A stretch of 64,000 nt of DNA from Gelidibacter japonicus (lineage in GTDB: Bacteria > Bacteroidota > Bacteroidia > Flavobacteriales > Flavobacteriaceae), in assembly GCF_010725055.1 (NCBI RefSeq), contig NZ_BJKB01000006.1:62001-126000 (forward strand), written 5' to 3'. The notes under the pieces were generated by a model. That model saw only the letters and a list, made by a program, of their open reading frames with translations. It was not told where the DNA came from and searched no databases. The position numbers and the translations under genes were made by a program. Position 1 is the first letter of the stretch; each line of letters starts with the position of its first letter. Positions 8,980 through 18,094 of this stretch are shown here, piece after piece.

Positions 8980-9597
8980 ATGTATTCTACTATCTTTAAA
9001 CGCTTAATTGATTTTGTAGCTGCCTTGGTTGGCCTAATATTTATTTCCCCATTATTTTTGGTGTTAATCACATTATTAAGCATCTCTAATAATGGCAAGC
9101 CATTTTTCTACCAACTAAGAGCTGGAAAAAACGGCAGGCTTTTTACAATTATTAAGTTAAAAACCATGAATGACAAAAAGGATGCGAATGGTGAGCTATT
9201 GCCCGCTTTAGAAAGAGTTACTAAAATAGGAAATATTTGTAGAAAGTATTCGTTAGATGAAATTCCCCAATTGTTAAACATTTTAAAAGGCGACATGAGC
9301 TTAATTGGGCCTCGACCCCTATTGCCTGAGTATTTGGAACTTTACAATGAAGAACAAAGCAGAAGACATGAAGTTATGCCAGGTATAACAGGGTGGGCTC
9401 AAATAAATGGTCGCAATGCTATTACTTGGGAACAAAAGTTTGAATATGATGTTTATTACGTGAATAATCAATCTTTTTTGCTAGATGTAAAAATCTTATG
9501 GCTGACCTTTTACAAGGTCATTAAAAGAAGTGATATCAACAGTTCAGAAACCGTTGATATGCCAATGTTTACAGGGACAAAAAGCAAAAATGAATAA
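8980..9597 (+). CDS. Phosphoglycosyl transferase (PglC-type initiating sugar transferase)
   Basis: The protein has 205 residues, the short monotopic form of the bacterial sugar transferase family. A hydrophobic re-entrant helix spans about 9-35, followed by FTIIKLKTMN. The catalytic Asp-Glu pair falls at D93-E94 in SLDEIPQLLN, the same numbering as in Campylobacter PglC. Then come GDMSLIGPRP and MPGITGWAQINGRN. It transfers a phospho-sugar from a UDP-sugar to undecaprenyl phosphate at the inner membrane, which starts repeat-unit assembly. With the PglA-like gene just upstream, the first two steps of the pathway are adjacent. It is the last tightly packed gene of the block. Confidence 0.92.
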   Translation: MYSTIFKRLIDFVAALVGLIFISPLFLVLITLLSISNNGKPFFYQLRAGKNGRLFTIIKLKTMNDKKDANGELLPALERVTKIGNICRKYSLDEIPQLLNILKGDMSLIGPRPLLPEYLELYNEEQSRRHEVMPGITGWAQINGRNAITWEQKFEYDVYYVNNQSFLLDVKILWLTFYKVIKRSDINSSETVDMPMFTGTKSKNE

Positions 9598-9691
9598 TCA
9601 TTTGATTTGGAATGCCTGTTTTTTTGGTGAGATTCCTTACGCCCACTCGAAGAAGATATCTATAATTCTAAAAATGGGCAACATGGCATAA
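9590..9691 (+). CDS. Possible 33-aa leaderless/remnant ORF overlapping the PGT stop
   Basis: An ATG at 9590 overlaps the end of the phosphoglycosyl transferase gene and opens a 33-codon frame to TAA at 9691 (MNNHLIWNACFFGEIPYAHS...). I do not recognise it. The overlap geometry is typical of a downstream operon gene, so it may be the stump of a lost cluster gene, but chance is equally likely at this length. The rest of the gap up to 9868 shows no further frame. Confidence 0.15.
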   Translation: MNNHLIWNACFFGEIPYAHSKKISIILKMGNMA

Positions 9692-9867
9692 TACACAATG
9701 ACTTACCTATTTCATAGGATTTATATGAAATATAAAAAAGATAAACAAACTTAAAGCGAAAAGACAAGCACTTATACATGAAATCAGACTATAAATTAAT
9801 AATTTCATGGTATATGCTACTTAAAGATGCGAATGCAACTAATTAATTTTCTAAATTATAGTTTTTA

Positions 9868-10848
9868 ATGAAGAATGGGAAATTTGTAATATCACTAGAC
9901 TTCGAAATGCATTGGGGTTTTTTTGACATTAAAACCCTTGATGAATGCAGATCACAGCTATCAAATATTAGTATGGTAATTGATAAATTGTTGCAATTAT
10001 CACAACAATACAATACTAGTATAACCTTTGCTACTGTCGGCAAGATGTTTGCCAAAGACAAAAGTGAGGTTTTGAAATACATTCCGGATCGAATGCCAGA
10101 TTATAGAAACAGCAAACTTAACGCATATAATTTATTGAATAATATAGCTGCAATCGATCAAGAGTTTTATTTCGCTCAAGATTTAATAAAAAAGATTAAA
10201 GCAGATACGTTACATGAGATTGGCACGCATACCTTCTGTCACTACTATTGCTATGAAAGCGGACAGAATATAGAAGATTTTAAGGAAGATCTTACCTCAG
10301 CTATTGCAATAGCCAACAACTTAGACATTACTATTAAAAGCATTGTTTTTCCCAGAAACCAAGTACAGAAATATTATTTACAAGCATGCGAAGATTTAGG
10401 AATAGAAACCTATAGAGGTAACTGCTGGTTTAATTTCAGTAATGATGCCCGAAAACTTAAACTAAAAGAATACGGTCTCCTAGCTATACGAGTGTTAGAT
10501 ACTTATTTTAATATTTCAGGTTCTAATAGCTTCAAGTTAGATGATTATAATAGTAAAAATTCTAAATTAATAAATATACCTGCTAGCCGATTTCTTAGAC
10601 CTTACCATTCTCAATTAAAGTTTATGGAAGGATTAAAGGTGAATAGAATTAAAAAAGGAATGACTCAAGCTGCCAAACGAAATGAGGTATATCATCTATG
10701 GTGGCATCCACACAACTTTGCAAATAATATTGAAGAAAACTTTAAGAATTTTTCAGATATACTTCAGCACTATGCCGCATTAAATACTAAGTATAACTTT
10801 GAGAGTATTACAATGCAAAGATTAGGTGAAGATTATAGAAGTTCATAG
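9868..10848 (+). CDS. Polysaccharide deacetylase family protein (NodB-like)
   Basis: The 326-residue protein starts with KFVISLDFEMHWGFFD, giving the Asp of the first NodB motif at about residue 11. The metal-binding motif HEIGTHTFCH lies at about 116-125, and a late HLWWHPHNF segment at about 280 supplies the conserved terminal His. It has no signal peptide, so it may act in the cytoplasm, as some polysaccharide-cluster members do. The probable reaction is hydrolysis of an N-acetyl group on a sugar or a related deformylation; the substrate is unknown. It lies 270 bp behind the phosphoglycosyl transferase and closes the polysaccharide cluster. Confidence 0.8.
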   Translation: MKNGKFVISLDFEMHWGFFDIKTLDECRSQLSNISMVIDKLLQLSQQYNTSITFATVGKMFAKDKSEVLKYIPDRMPDYRNSKLNAYNLLNNIAAIDQEFYFAQDLIKKIKADTLHEIGTHTFCHYYCYESGQNIEDFKEDLTSAIAIANNLDITIKSIVFPRNQVQKYYLQACEDLGIETYRGNCWFNFSNDARKLKLKEYGLLAIRVLDTYFNISGSNSFKLDDYNSKNSKLINIPASRFLRPYHSQLKFMEGLKVNRIKKGMTQAAKRNEVYHLWWHPHNFANNIEENFKNFSDILQHYAALNTKYNFESITMQRLGEDYRSS

Positions 10849-11591
10849 GGATTCTCAATAATTTAGATGTCTTTTTATTAACATGTGCATATACTCAATT
10901 TTAATATGATTAACCTTCTGAGCTTCTAACTTTGGCCGAAAGTCTTTCGAATGAGTATTCCATTTTTCTAAACTTGAATAGCCAATTTTATATTTCTTTA
11001 TTTTTAATTGACTTAGTTTGAAATTTTAATAAAAATAGTACTCCCTTGTGGATTCATGCTTTTTGTTGAAGCTTTGGAATTGGTTTGACGTGTGATTTTT
11101 GAATCACACTTATTTATAAAATACTTGTAATTGCCTTTTTATAGCTAATTTCGGATATCTTTTGATTAAATAAAAAAGCATCAATTTTTAGTTCATTCCC
11201 TTAATTTCCTTATATAAAATTTGTTTTCTTAAATTCTTCATGTAAAATAGTTCCAAAAGCTACTATAAGATCTTCTTTGTTGATTTTAATAATTTCAGTG
11301 TAGTAGTTTTCTCTTTATTGTTAAAGTTTAGTAATAAACATCCGATATCAAGTTTGACACGTAATTAGAACAGGATATTATGCATTTGGTCGGATTTTTT
11401 TAAATTTTTAAGATTAAATAAATAATTAAAAAATTAACAAATCTTTGTTTTATATCAATATATTCTTACAATGTCAGGCGACTTGTCGAATAAATGTGAT
11501 TTTAAACGCATAACTATAAATAAATTTTTTAGATTAGTCACGAAACCATAAATGAGCAGGCCCTTAGTCACTCAGAACTATTTTACACTTT
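10849..11591. other. 743-bp gene-free interval with gene remnant
   Basis: Most of the interval is occupied by the decayed minus-strand gene. The rightmost 250 bases are very AT-rich and should hold the promoter of the pectate lyase gene. I could not find a clear TAnnTTTG box there, so no promoter is called. Confidence 0.5.
10855..11341 (-). pseudogene. Decayed minus-strand gene, family not recognised
   Basis: The gap between the deacetylase and the pectate lyase gene has no intact frame, but its minus strand reads like degraded protein. Reading down from an ATG at 11341, one frame gives RENYYTEIIKINKEDLIVAF, then a stop, then NELKIDAFLFNQKISEI and another stop. A shifted frame gives KKYKIGYSSLEKWNTHSKDF and runs to a clean TGA at 10857-10855. 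Several in-frame stops and at least one frameshift separate the pieces. The codon pattern looks coding and the fragments are collinear. I cannot assign a family. A perfect 8-bp hairpin (11090-11109) lies within it. Confidence 0.45.
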
Positions 11592-14500
11592 ATGAAAAAC
11601 ATGAATAAACCTACTACAAACCTCTTCAGTATTGCCGTATTTTTTATAATTTTATTTTCTTGTCAGTTTTTGTTAGCTCAACAATTGGCATTTCCTTCTG
11701 CTAAAGGTGCTGGTGCATACGTAACAGGTGGGAGGGGTCACGAAGTTTATCACGTGACAAACTTAAATGATGGTGGTGTCGGCTCACTTAGAGATGCTTT
11801 ATCTAAAAACAATAGAACCATAGTATTTGATATAAGTGGTGTAATTAAGCTTACGAGCTCTTTAAGTGTTGTTAATCGATCAAATATAACTATTGCGGGA
11901 CAAACAGCCCCTGAGGGTGGAATTACCATCGACGGCGAACGAGTATATTTTGAGAACGTCCAAAATATAATTGTTAGACATATTCGGTTTAAAGGTGGTA
12001 TTAAATCAACAGCTTATGCAGGTGGTCCAACAAATAGTTTTCAATCTAAGTCTGGTGCATTGAACCAAATATATGACCACTGTACTTTCGCTTTTGGATT
12101 TTTTCAGGGCGGATCATGGTATGAAACTAATGGAACTGCCCAGATTAATAATCTTACAGTTCAAAGATGTTTATTTGCTGAAAATGATAGAGGGGCATTA
12201 TCTGGTTCGGAATCAGGATCTAATGTTCGAGTTGGGAATTATTCCTTTATTTCTAATGCTTTTTATAATGTGTCACATAGAACGCCAAATGCAGGAGGCG
12301 ATGGAGGAAGAATCGACATAATTAATAATGTAGTATGGTTTATTGCTAATAGATTTACCCAATTGGATGGGAGTGTTAAATTAAATCATTTAGGTAACTA
12401 TTATAATTATAATAACACCCCTGCAAGTGACCATAGAATGCATATGTTTGAAACTGAAAGAGGCTTGCCTGAGATATATACTAATGGGAATAAATATGTA
12501 TCTGCGAATATAGGTACTCCATTGACAAGTAGTTTAGCTCAAATTAATGAAAATAACACACTAGCCTTTAAATATTTTGTTGGAAGTAACTATGGAAAAC
12601 AATTACCGGCTAATCATTTTGTAAATAAACAACATATTTTAAACGGAGAGCCTTTTAAAGTGCTATCCGGTGACGAAGCTCTTATTGACGTTTCTAATAA
12701 TGTTGGTTGCAATGCAAGACTTAATGCAGATGGAAGCGTAAGTAGTAATTTAGACGTGTTAGATGCTCAATGGTTAAACAATATTAAAAACGGGGTATAT
12801 ACTAAAAGCAGATTACCTCAAAGTCAATGGATTATTCCTCACATACCTTCGGTAAGCAGAGATGGAAATTTTTATAAAAGCAACCCGCACATCCCAGAAA
12901 TATGGTTTAAAGCCAACGTACCAGATGGCCAAGACCACAACGACATTGCCCCAAGCGGTTATACCTGGTTGGAAGAGTATTTAAATCAGGTGGATCGACC
13001 AAAAAATGAGGTTGCCGTTCAAGGCGTTCAAGTAACACCAAGCACAGCTGAATTGGCCGTAGCGGAAACAATTCAATTATCAGCAAGCTTTACACCTTCA
13101 AATGCTAGTAATAAAAATGGTACATGGACCTCAAGTGATGCAAGTATAGCTACAGTAAGTTCCAATGGACTCGTAACTGCAGTTTCAGTAGGTGAAGCAA
13201 CCATAACCTTCAAAAGTGCTGATGGGGGATTCACAGATACAGCTCTCATAAAGGTTTTTCCGGAAGCGCTCCAAGCGAGCGCAGGTATTGACCAACAGAT
13301 TTGTAAAGGCGAAAGCGCCACACTCACAGCAAGTGGAGGTACAAATTATGTTTGGAATACAGGTGAAACTACAAAAAGTATTGATGTAACCCCAGAGGCT
13401 ACAACAACATACACGGTGACAGTTTCCGATGACTTCGGTCAATCAGATGAAGCTAGTGTTACGGTTACGGTTAATGATATTCCTACTGCAAATGCAGGAG
13501 ATGATCAAACCATCTGCAATGGTGAAACAACTACCCTTACGGCCACTGGAGGTACCTCATACCTATGGAGTACAGGGCAAACAACAGCTTCAATAGAAGT
13601 TAGTCCGACAACAGATACTGTTTATAGCGTTGAAGTGAGTACAAACGGGTGTTCTAGTACAGATGATGTTAGTGTTTTTGTAAAAGACGCTCCTGTCCTT
13701 TCAATCACTGGAAATTTGACTATTGTTGAAGGTAAGACAACGACACTTACGGTCAGTGGAAGCGACAACTACCTATGGAATACTGGCGGGAGTTCTGAAT
13801 CTATTACTGTGAGTCCAGAAGTTACAACCACATATTCAGTCAGCTCTAATGGTCCACATGGCTGCTCTAGTAATGCCTCTGTAACTGTAACCGTAGTTAA
13901 ACAAGTTATAGCCAATGCCGGCCAAGATGTAGATATCTGTGCGGGCTCTAGTACAACCTTAACTGCTACAGGTGGTGATACATATCTATGGAGTACAGGG
14001 GCTACATCCGAAAGTATTGAGGTAAATCCAAATGCAACCACCACTTATTCAGTGACTGTATATGATAGTACCAAAACGAGTTCTGACACAGATGAAGTCG
14101 TTGTTACAGTTAATCCTCTCCCAATTGTGGATGCAGGAAGCGGCAGTACCATTGACTCTGGTGAAAGTGTTACATTAACCGCCACAGGTGCCACTTCCTA
14201 TATATGGAGTACTGGTGCCTCGACAGCAAGTATTACTGTGTCTCCCAATGCAACCAGGACTTATACTGTTACTGGAACAAGTAATGGCTGCGAAGCTACG
14301 GATACAGTAAAAGTAACCGTAAGAAATACTGTAGAAGTTATAGCTGATGCAGGTGCAGATCAAAGCATTTGTGCTGGTTCAAGTGCAACCTTAACGGCTA
14401 CTGGAGGCTCTACCTATTTATGGAATACAGGAGCTACCACGGCAAGCATTACAATAAGTCCGAGTTCAACCACCACTTATTCCGTGACGGCTTTTGATAG

Positions 14501-16142
14501 TTCAGGTAAATTTTCAGATACGGACGAGGTCAAAGTAACAGTCAACGCACTCCCAGCTGTTGATGCTGGAAGCAATATCACGATCAATTCAGGAGAAAGT
14601 GCTACGTTGACCGCTACAGGTGCTACTAGTTATAAGTGGAGTACTGGTGCTACGAGTGCGAGTATTACTGTGAGTCCTACAACGACCAGAACTTATACTG
14701 TAACTGGAACGAGAAATGGTTGTGAAGTTACAGATACTGTGAGGGTTACCGTTTTGAATCCTGTGCAGGTTATTGCCAATGCCGGAGCAGACCAAAGCAT
14801 TTGTGCTGGTTCAAGTGTAACCTTAACGGCTACTGGAGGTTCTACCTATTTATGGAGTACCGGAGCTACTACGGCAAGCATTACGATAAGTCCGAGTACG
14901 ACTACCACATATTCAGTTACAGCTTTTGATAGTACTGGTAAATATTCAGATACGGATGAGGTCAAAGTAACCGTCAACCCAGTGCCGACCGTTTCTGCAG
15001 GCAAAAATATCACGATTACTTCGGGAGAAAGTACCACCTTAACCGCATCGGGAGCAACTACTTATAAGTGGAGCACGGGTGCCACTAGTGCGAGTATTAC
15101 CGTGAGCCCCACGGCGACTAGAACTTACACCGTAACAGGAACAAAAAACGGATGTGAGGCTACAGCCACAGTAAAGGTTACAGTTGAGAATCCTCAAGTA
15201 GTAGTGGCTCGAGCCGGAGGAAATAAAGATATTTGTCAAGGTACGCCAGTTACATTGACAGCTTCAGGTGGAGATCGCTATTTATGGAGTACAGGAGAAA
15301 AGACCGCAAGTATAACGGTGAATCCTAAAACAACGACCAAGTATTCTGTTACAGCATATATTGGTGAGGCCTCCGGAACGGATGAAGCTGTCGTGACTGT
15401 TAGTCCTAAGCCCAATGTTACTATCATTAATGGTTCCGAAGCTGCGATTCTTAAAGGTGAGTTTATTACCTTATCAGCACAAGGAGCTAATCGCTACAAG
15501 TGGAGTAATGGTGCAACACAACCGAATATTGCGGTTCGTCCAACGAAAACTCAAACTTATGATGTCGTTGGATATATTAATGATTGTTCTTCTGAAAAAT
15601 CAATTAAAGTCAATGTTTTTGAGAAAATAGTTGCTGATGCTGGTGAAGATGTCGCTATTTGCCTTAACGAAAGCACGGTATTGACCGCAAGAGGTCCAGC
15701 CAATAGTGAATATTTGTGGAGCACTGGGGAAACTACTAAAAGTATTACGGTTAATCCAGATAAGGACACTGAATACTCAGTGATGGTGTACCATGCTTTA
15801 GATTCTGATACAGACAATGTTATGGTAAGTGTTCGTAATTGTGAAACTTCTCAGATTGTGGATGATAATGCAACAATAGAAGATGATACTGCCTTAGAGT
15901 TTCTGATTCATCCAAATCCGACTTATGGCGATGTCCATATAAAAATATCAGGACTGTCTAACGTCTCTAGCATCCACCTATATGACCTTTCGGGTAAATC
16001 ACTATATAACGAAGAAATTAATACAAATGATCAACAGAGTTATAATAAAACACTCAACTTAGCGAATTTTGCTTCTGGCATTTATTTATTGCAATTGGTC
16101 GATAATCTAAGAGTGATCACTAAAAAGATAGTATTGAGATAA
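11592..16142 (+). CDS. Secreted PL1 pectate lyase-like protein with BIG2, twelve Ig-like repeats and T9SS sorting domain
   Basis: 1516 residues. An N-terminal signal peptide (about 1-30) precedes a family 1 polysaccharide lyase-like beta-helix (about 31-470) that opens with AFPSAKGAGAYVTGGRG and VYHVTNLNDGGVGSLRDAL. Residues about 473-558 are a BIG2 domain. From about 562 to 1416 come twelve Ig-like modules of about 71 residues with the core Y-x-W-[SN]-T-G. The last 80 residues (HPNPTYGDVHIKI to the C-terminal KKIVLR) are a type A T9SS sorting domain, so the protein is exported and anchored or released at the surface. It probably cleaves acidic polysaccharide; pectate activity is a family inference. 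It may act on the organism's own EPS, given the neighbouring cluster. Confidence 0.85.
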   Translation: MKNMNKPTTNLFSIAVFFIILFSCQFLLAQQLAFPSAKGAGAYVTGGRGHEVYHVTNLNDGGVGSLRDALSKNNRTIVFDISGVIKLTSSLSVVNRSNITIAGQTAPEGGITIDGERVYFENVQNIIVRHIRFKGGIKSTAYAGGPTNSFQSKSGALNQIYDHCTFAFGFFQGGSWYETNGTAQINNLTVQRCLFAENDRGALSGSESGSNVRVGNYSFISNAFYNVSHRTPNAGGDGGRIDIINNVVWFIANRFTQLDGSVKLNHLGNYYNYNNTPASDHRMHMFETERGLPEIYTNGNKYVSANIGTPLTSSLAQINENNTLAFKYFVGSNYGKQLPANHFVNKQHILNGEPFKVLSGDEALIDVSNNVGCNARLNADGSVSSNLDVLDAQWLNNIKNGVYTKSRLPQSQWIIPHIPSVSRDGNFYKSNPHIPEIWFKANVPDGQDHNDIAPSGYTWLEEYLNQVDRPKNEVAVQGVQVTPSTAELAVAETIQLSASFTPSNASNKNGTWTSSDASIATVSSNGLVTAVSVGEATITFKSADGGFTDTALIKVFPEALQASAGIDQQICKGESATLTASGGTNYVWNTGETTKSIDVTPEATTTYTVTVSDDFGQSDEASVTVTVNDIPTANAGDDQTICNGETTTLTATGGTSYLWSTGQTTASIEVSPTTDTVYSVEVSTNGCSSTDDVSVFVKDAPVLSITGNLTIVEGKTTTLTVSGSDNYLWNTGGSSESITVSPEVTTTYSVSSNGPHGCSSNASVTVTVVKQVIANAGQDVDICAGSSTTLTATGGDTYLWSTGATSESIEVNPNATTTYSVTVYDSTKTSSDTDEVVVTVNPLPIVDAGSGSTIDSGESVTLTATGATSYIWSTGASTASITVSPNATRTYTVTGTSNGCEATDTVKVTVRNTVEVIADAGADQSICAGSSATLTATGGSTYLWNTGATTASITISPSSTTTYSVTAFDSSGKFSDTDEVKVTVNALPAVDAGSNITINSGESATLTATGATSYKWSTGATSASITVSPTTTRTYTVTGTRNGCEVTDTVRVTVLNPVQVIANAGADQSICAGSSVTLTATGGSTYLWSTGATTASITISPSTTTTYSVTAFDSTGKYSDTDEVKVTVNPVPTVSAGKNITITSGESTTLTASGATTYKWSTGATSASITVSPTATRTYTVTGTKNGCEATATVKVTVENPQVVVARAGGNKDICQGTPVTLTASGGDRYLWSTGEKTASITVNPKTTTKYSVTAYIGEASGTDEAVVTVSPKPNVTIINGSEAAILKGEFITLSAQGANRYKWSNGATQPNIAVRPTKTQTYDVVGYINDCSSEKSIKVNVFEKIVADAGEDVAICLNESTVLTARGPANSEYLWSTGETTKSITVNPDKDTEYSVMVYHALDSDTDNVMVSVRNCETSQIVDDNATIEDDTALEFLIHPNPTYGDVHIKISGLSNVSSIHLYDLSGKSLYNEEINTNDQQSYNKTLNLANFASGIYLLQLVDNLRVITKKIVLR
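13275..15840 (+). repeat. Tandem Ig-like module array inside the PL1 protein gene
   Basis: Twelve modules of about 71 codons. From the fourth on, two types alternate. Type A begins AxAGxDxxIC and carries a Cys in the opening strand. Type B begins xDAGSxITIxSGES and carries its Cys late in an NGCE motif. A+B pairs form units starting at 13908, 14340 and 14772, each exactly 432 bp, followed by a diverged 426-bp pair at 15204. The units at 14340 and 14772 are nearly identical over long stretches, which shows recent duplication. Confidence 0.85.
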
Positions 16143-16169
16143 ATCAGTTTAAAAAAACTTTGAAGATTC

Positions 16170-16207
16170 ACTGAGCCATGGAAATTTTTCGTGGCTCAGT
16201 TATTTTT
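16170..16207. terminator. Bidirectional intrinsic terminator
   Basis: ACTGAGCCA (16170-16178) pairs with TGGCTCAGT (16192-16200) around a 13-base loop, followed by a T-rich run on the + strand and preceded by A-rich sequence that serves the minus strand. It lies between convergent genes; the arm overlaps the stop of the minus-strand gene. Confidence 0.85.
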
Positions 16208-16577
16208 TATAGGGGACGATAGATTCTATAGTTGCTAAGGAATCACAATTTTTAACTTGCAATTTGAATTTTTGTTTTTTATAGCTGTTTTCTATAATAT
16301 ACGTCTTGCAAGTTTCATTTTTGGTGTCGCTTTCCGAAAAGTTGACATTACCATGTTTGATCATATCAGAAACAACGAGAGTGTCCATTTCAAATGAACG
16401 CATCGCAAATAAGGCATCTTCCGAATATGATTTTTGTTTTAGTGAGATGTTTTTTGTCGTCCTTGCGTTGGGACCATAGGCACACGAAGTTTTCTTTCCG
16501 CTTAAAAAAAAGAACAGAATAATTAAACCTATGGAAAAGCCGCCTAAATAATAGCCGACACGATGGATAAATTTCAT
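16200..16577 (-). CDS. DUF4258-like small membrane-anchored protein
   Basis: 125 residues. Residues 8-26 form one membrane helix, followed by SGKKTSCAYGPNARTTKNI and a short alpha/beta domain. The pattern agrees with my recollection of DUF4258 proteins that sit beside alanine dehydrogenase in Flavobacteriia. Two further Cys residues (in ETCKTYI and VKNCDS) are typical of that domain. No catalytic motif is visible and the function is unknown. The gene begins 3 bp after the alanine dehydrogenase stop, so the two are almost certainly cotranscribed, which suggests a shared condition of expression rather than a shared reaction. Confidence 0.65.
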   Translation of the reverse strand: MKFIHRVGYYLGGFSIGLIILFFFLSGKKTSCAYGPNARTTKNISLKQKSYSEDALFAMRSFEMDTLVVSDMIKHGNVNFSESDTKNETCKTYIIENSYKKQKFKLQVKNCDSLATIESIVPYKK

Positions 16578-16579
16578 TA

Positions 16580-17779
16580 TTAAAAAATTAAAAGATTGAC
16601 GTCACTGTATTTTAAGTCAAACCAATTGGCAACCAATTTGCTTGTTAATATACCGTGGTAAAAGTACAATCCATTTTTTAAACCCCGATCAAAACGAAGT
16701 GCATTTTCAATTCCGCCATCTTCTCCAATTTTCAAAAGATAGGGTGTAAACATATTACTTATTGATACAGAGGCTGTTCGGGAATATCGTGCAGGAATAT
16801 TTGGAACACAATAATGAACAATTCCGTTATATTCAAAGGTTGGTTTATCATGGGTAGTGACCTCACTGGTTTCAAAACAACCTCCCATGTCAATACTTAC
16901 ATCAATTATAACGGCTCCAGTTTTCATACAGTCTACCATAGCTTCAGTAACTACAACGGGAGCTCTGTTGGTACCCCTTACCGCCCCAATGGCCACATCA
17001 CAACGTTTCAAGGCCTTGATCAGGTTTTTAGGTTGGAGCGTAGATGTGTAGAGCGTCCGACCTAAATGGGATTGGACCGATCTTAATTTGGTAATGGAAT
17101 TATCAAAAATCTTAACATTTGCACCCATGCCAATGGCAGAACGGGCAGCAAATTCTCCCACTGTTCCGGCGCCAATAATAACAACTTCGGTTGGTGGTAC
17201 GCCGCTGATATTTCCAAACATCAATCCATTGCCACCATTAATGTTCGACAACAATTCGGCTGCAATAAGAATGGAGGCTGTTCCTGCAATTTCGCTCAAT
17301 GACCGAACTGCTGGGTAAGAGCCGTCGTCGTCTTTTATAAATTCGAATGCCAAAGCCGTTATGCGCTTGGTGGCCAAAGTTTCAAAATATTTTTTGCTTT
17401 GTGTTTTTAATTGCAGCGCTGAGATCAATAAGGTCTGAGGGTTGATGAGTTTAATTTCATCTAAAGAAGGCGGTTCAACCTTCAATATGATAGGGCAGGA
17501 GTACACTTTGGCGGTATCCTTGGTTATTTCGGCACCCGCCTCGCTATAGGTTCTGTCTTTAAAGTTGGCACCATCGCCAGCTCCAGCTTCAATCATGACC
17601 CGATGGCCGTTGGAAACTAAGGCAGATACAGCGTCAGGAGTTAAGCAGACACGCTTCTCCTGAAAATAGGTTTCTTTGGGAATACCAATAAAAAGATTTC
17701 CCTTTTTTTTGAAAATTTCCAGAGTTTCTTCCTGAGGAAGCAATTGTTCCCGGGTAAAAGGAGAAATGGATTTGCTCAT
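16580..17779 (-). CDS. ald: Alanine dehydrogenase
   Basis: 399 residues in the AlaDH/PNT family. After a 25-residue extension come IGIPKETYFQEKRVCLTPDA and the substrate-side strand PIILKVEPP. The Rossmann motif GAGTVGEFAARSA lies near 207-220, and the C-terminal IPARYSRTAS aligns with the MPGAVPRTST segment of classical enzymes. It catalyses reversible NAD-dependent deamination of L-alanine to pyruvate and ammonia in the cytoplasm. Bacteroidota members are longer at the N-terminus than Bacillus Ald, as here. The transhydrogenase alpha subunit is the main alternative, but there is no partner beta gene and no membrane segment. Confidence 0.85.
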   Translation of the reverse strand: MSKSISPFTREQLLPQEETLEIFKKKGNLFIGIPKETYFQEKRVCLTPDAVSALVSNGHRVMIEAGAGDGANFKDRTYSEAGAEITKDTAKVYSCPIILKVEPPSLDEIKLINPQTLLISALQLKTQSKKYFETLATKRITALAFEFIKDDDGSYPAVRSLSEIAGTASILIAAELLSNINGGNGLMFGNISGVPPTEVVIIGAGTVGEFAARSAIGMGANVKIFDNSITKLRSVQSHLGRTLYTSTLQPKNLIKALKRCDVAIGAVRGTNRAPVVVTEAMVDCMKTGAVIIDVSIDMGGCFETSEVTTHDKPTFEYNGIVHYCVPNIPARYSRTASVSISNMFTPYLLKIGEDGGIENALRFDRGLKNGLYFYHGILTSKLVANWFDLKYSDVNLLIF

Positions 17780-18094
17780 TTGACTTTGAAATAAGCACTG
17801 AAATTACAAATAATTTTTCGATTTGAAATACCTAATTAAAATTAATCGAAATTGGATATTATCGATGTTTGGAGGAATTTCGCTGCTCTGAATAAATGTT
17901 TCATAGGCCTAAAGAGGTTTGCGGAAAAATAATAAATGGGCATAGAAAACCTATGAGTCCGTTTGAATGTGAATTGTAGCTGCTGATACTAATTCTGTCC
18001 ACACTTTAGAATGGAAATATAATTTCCGTTGAATACCTCGTTGGCATGTCTTGAAGCTTTTGATAAAGTTGATGATGACAAAGAAATTATGTCA
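17780..18094. other. 315-bp intergenic region, nothing firm
   Basis: The region lies upstream of the alanine dehydrogenase gene and downstream of the DinB-like gene, both on the minus strand. It presumably contains the ald promoter. Two small inverted repeats (CATAG/CTATG and GGAAAT-ATA-ATTTCC) are visible but too short to interpret. Confidence 0.5.

Noticed and set aside
13073-15817. Several 60-90 aa minus-strand ORFs inside the PL1 protein repeats
   Set aside because: They are shadows of the repetitive Ser/Thr-rich coding sequence, not independent genes.
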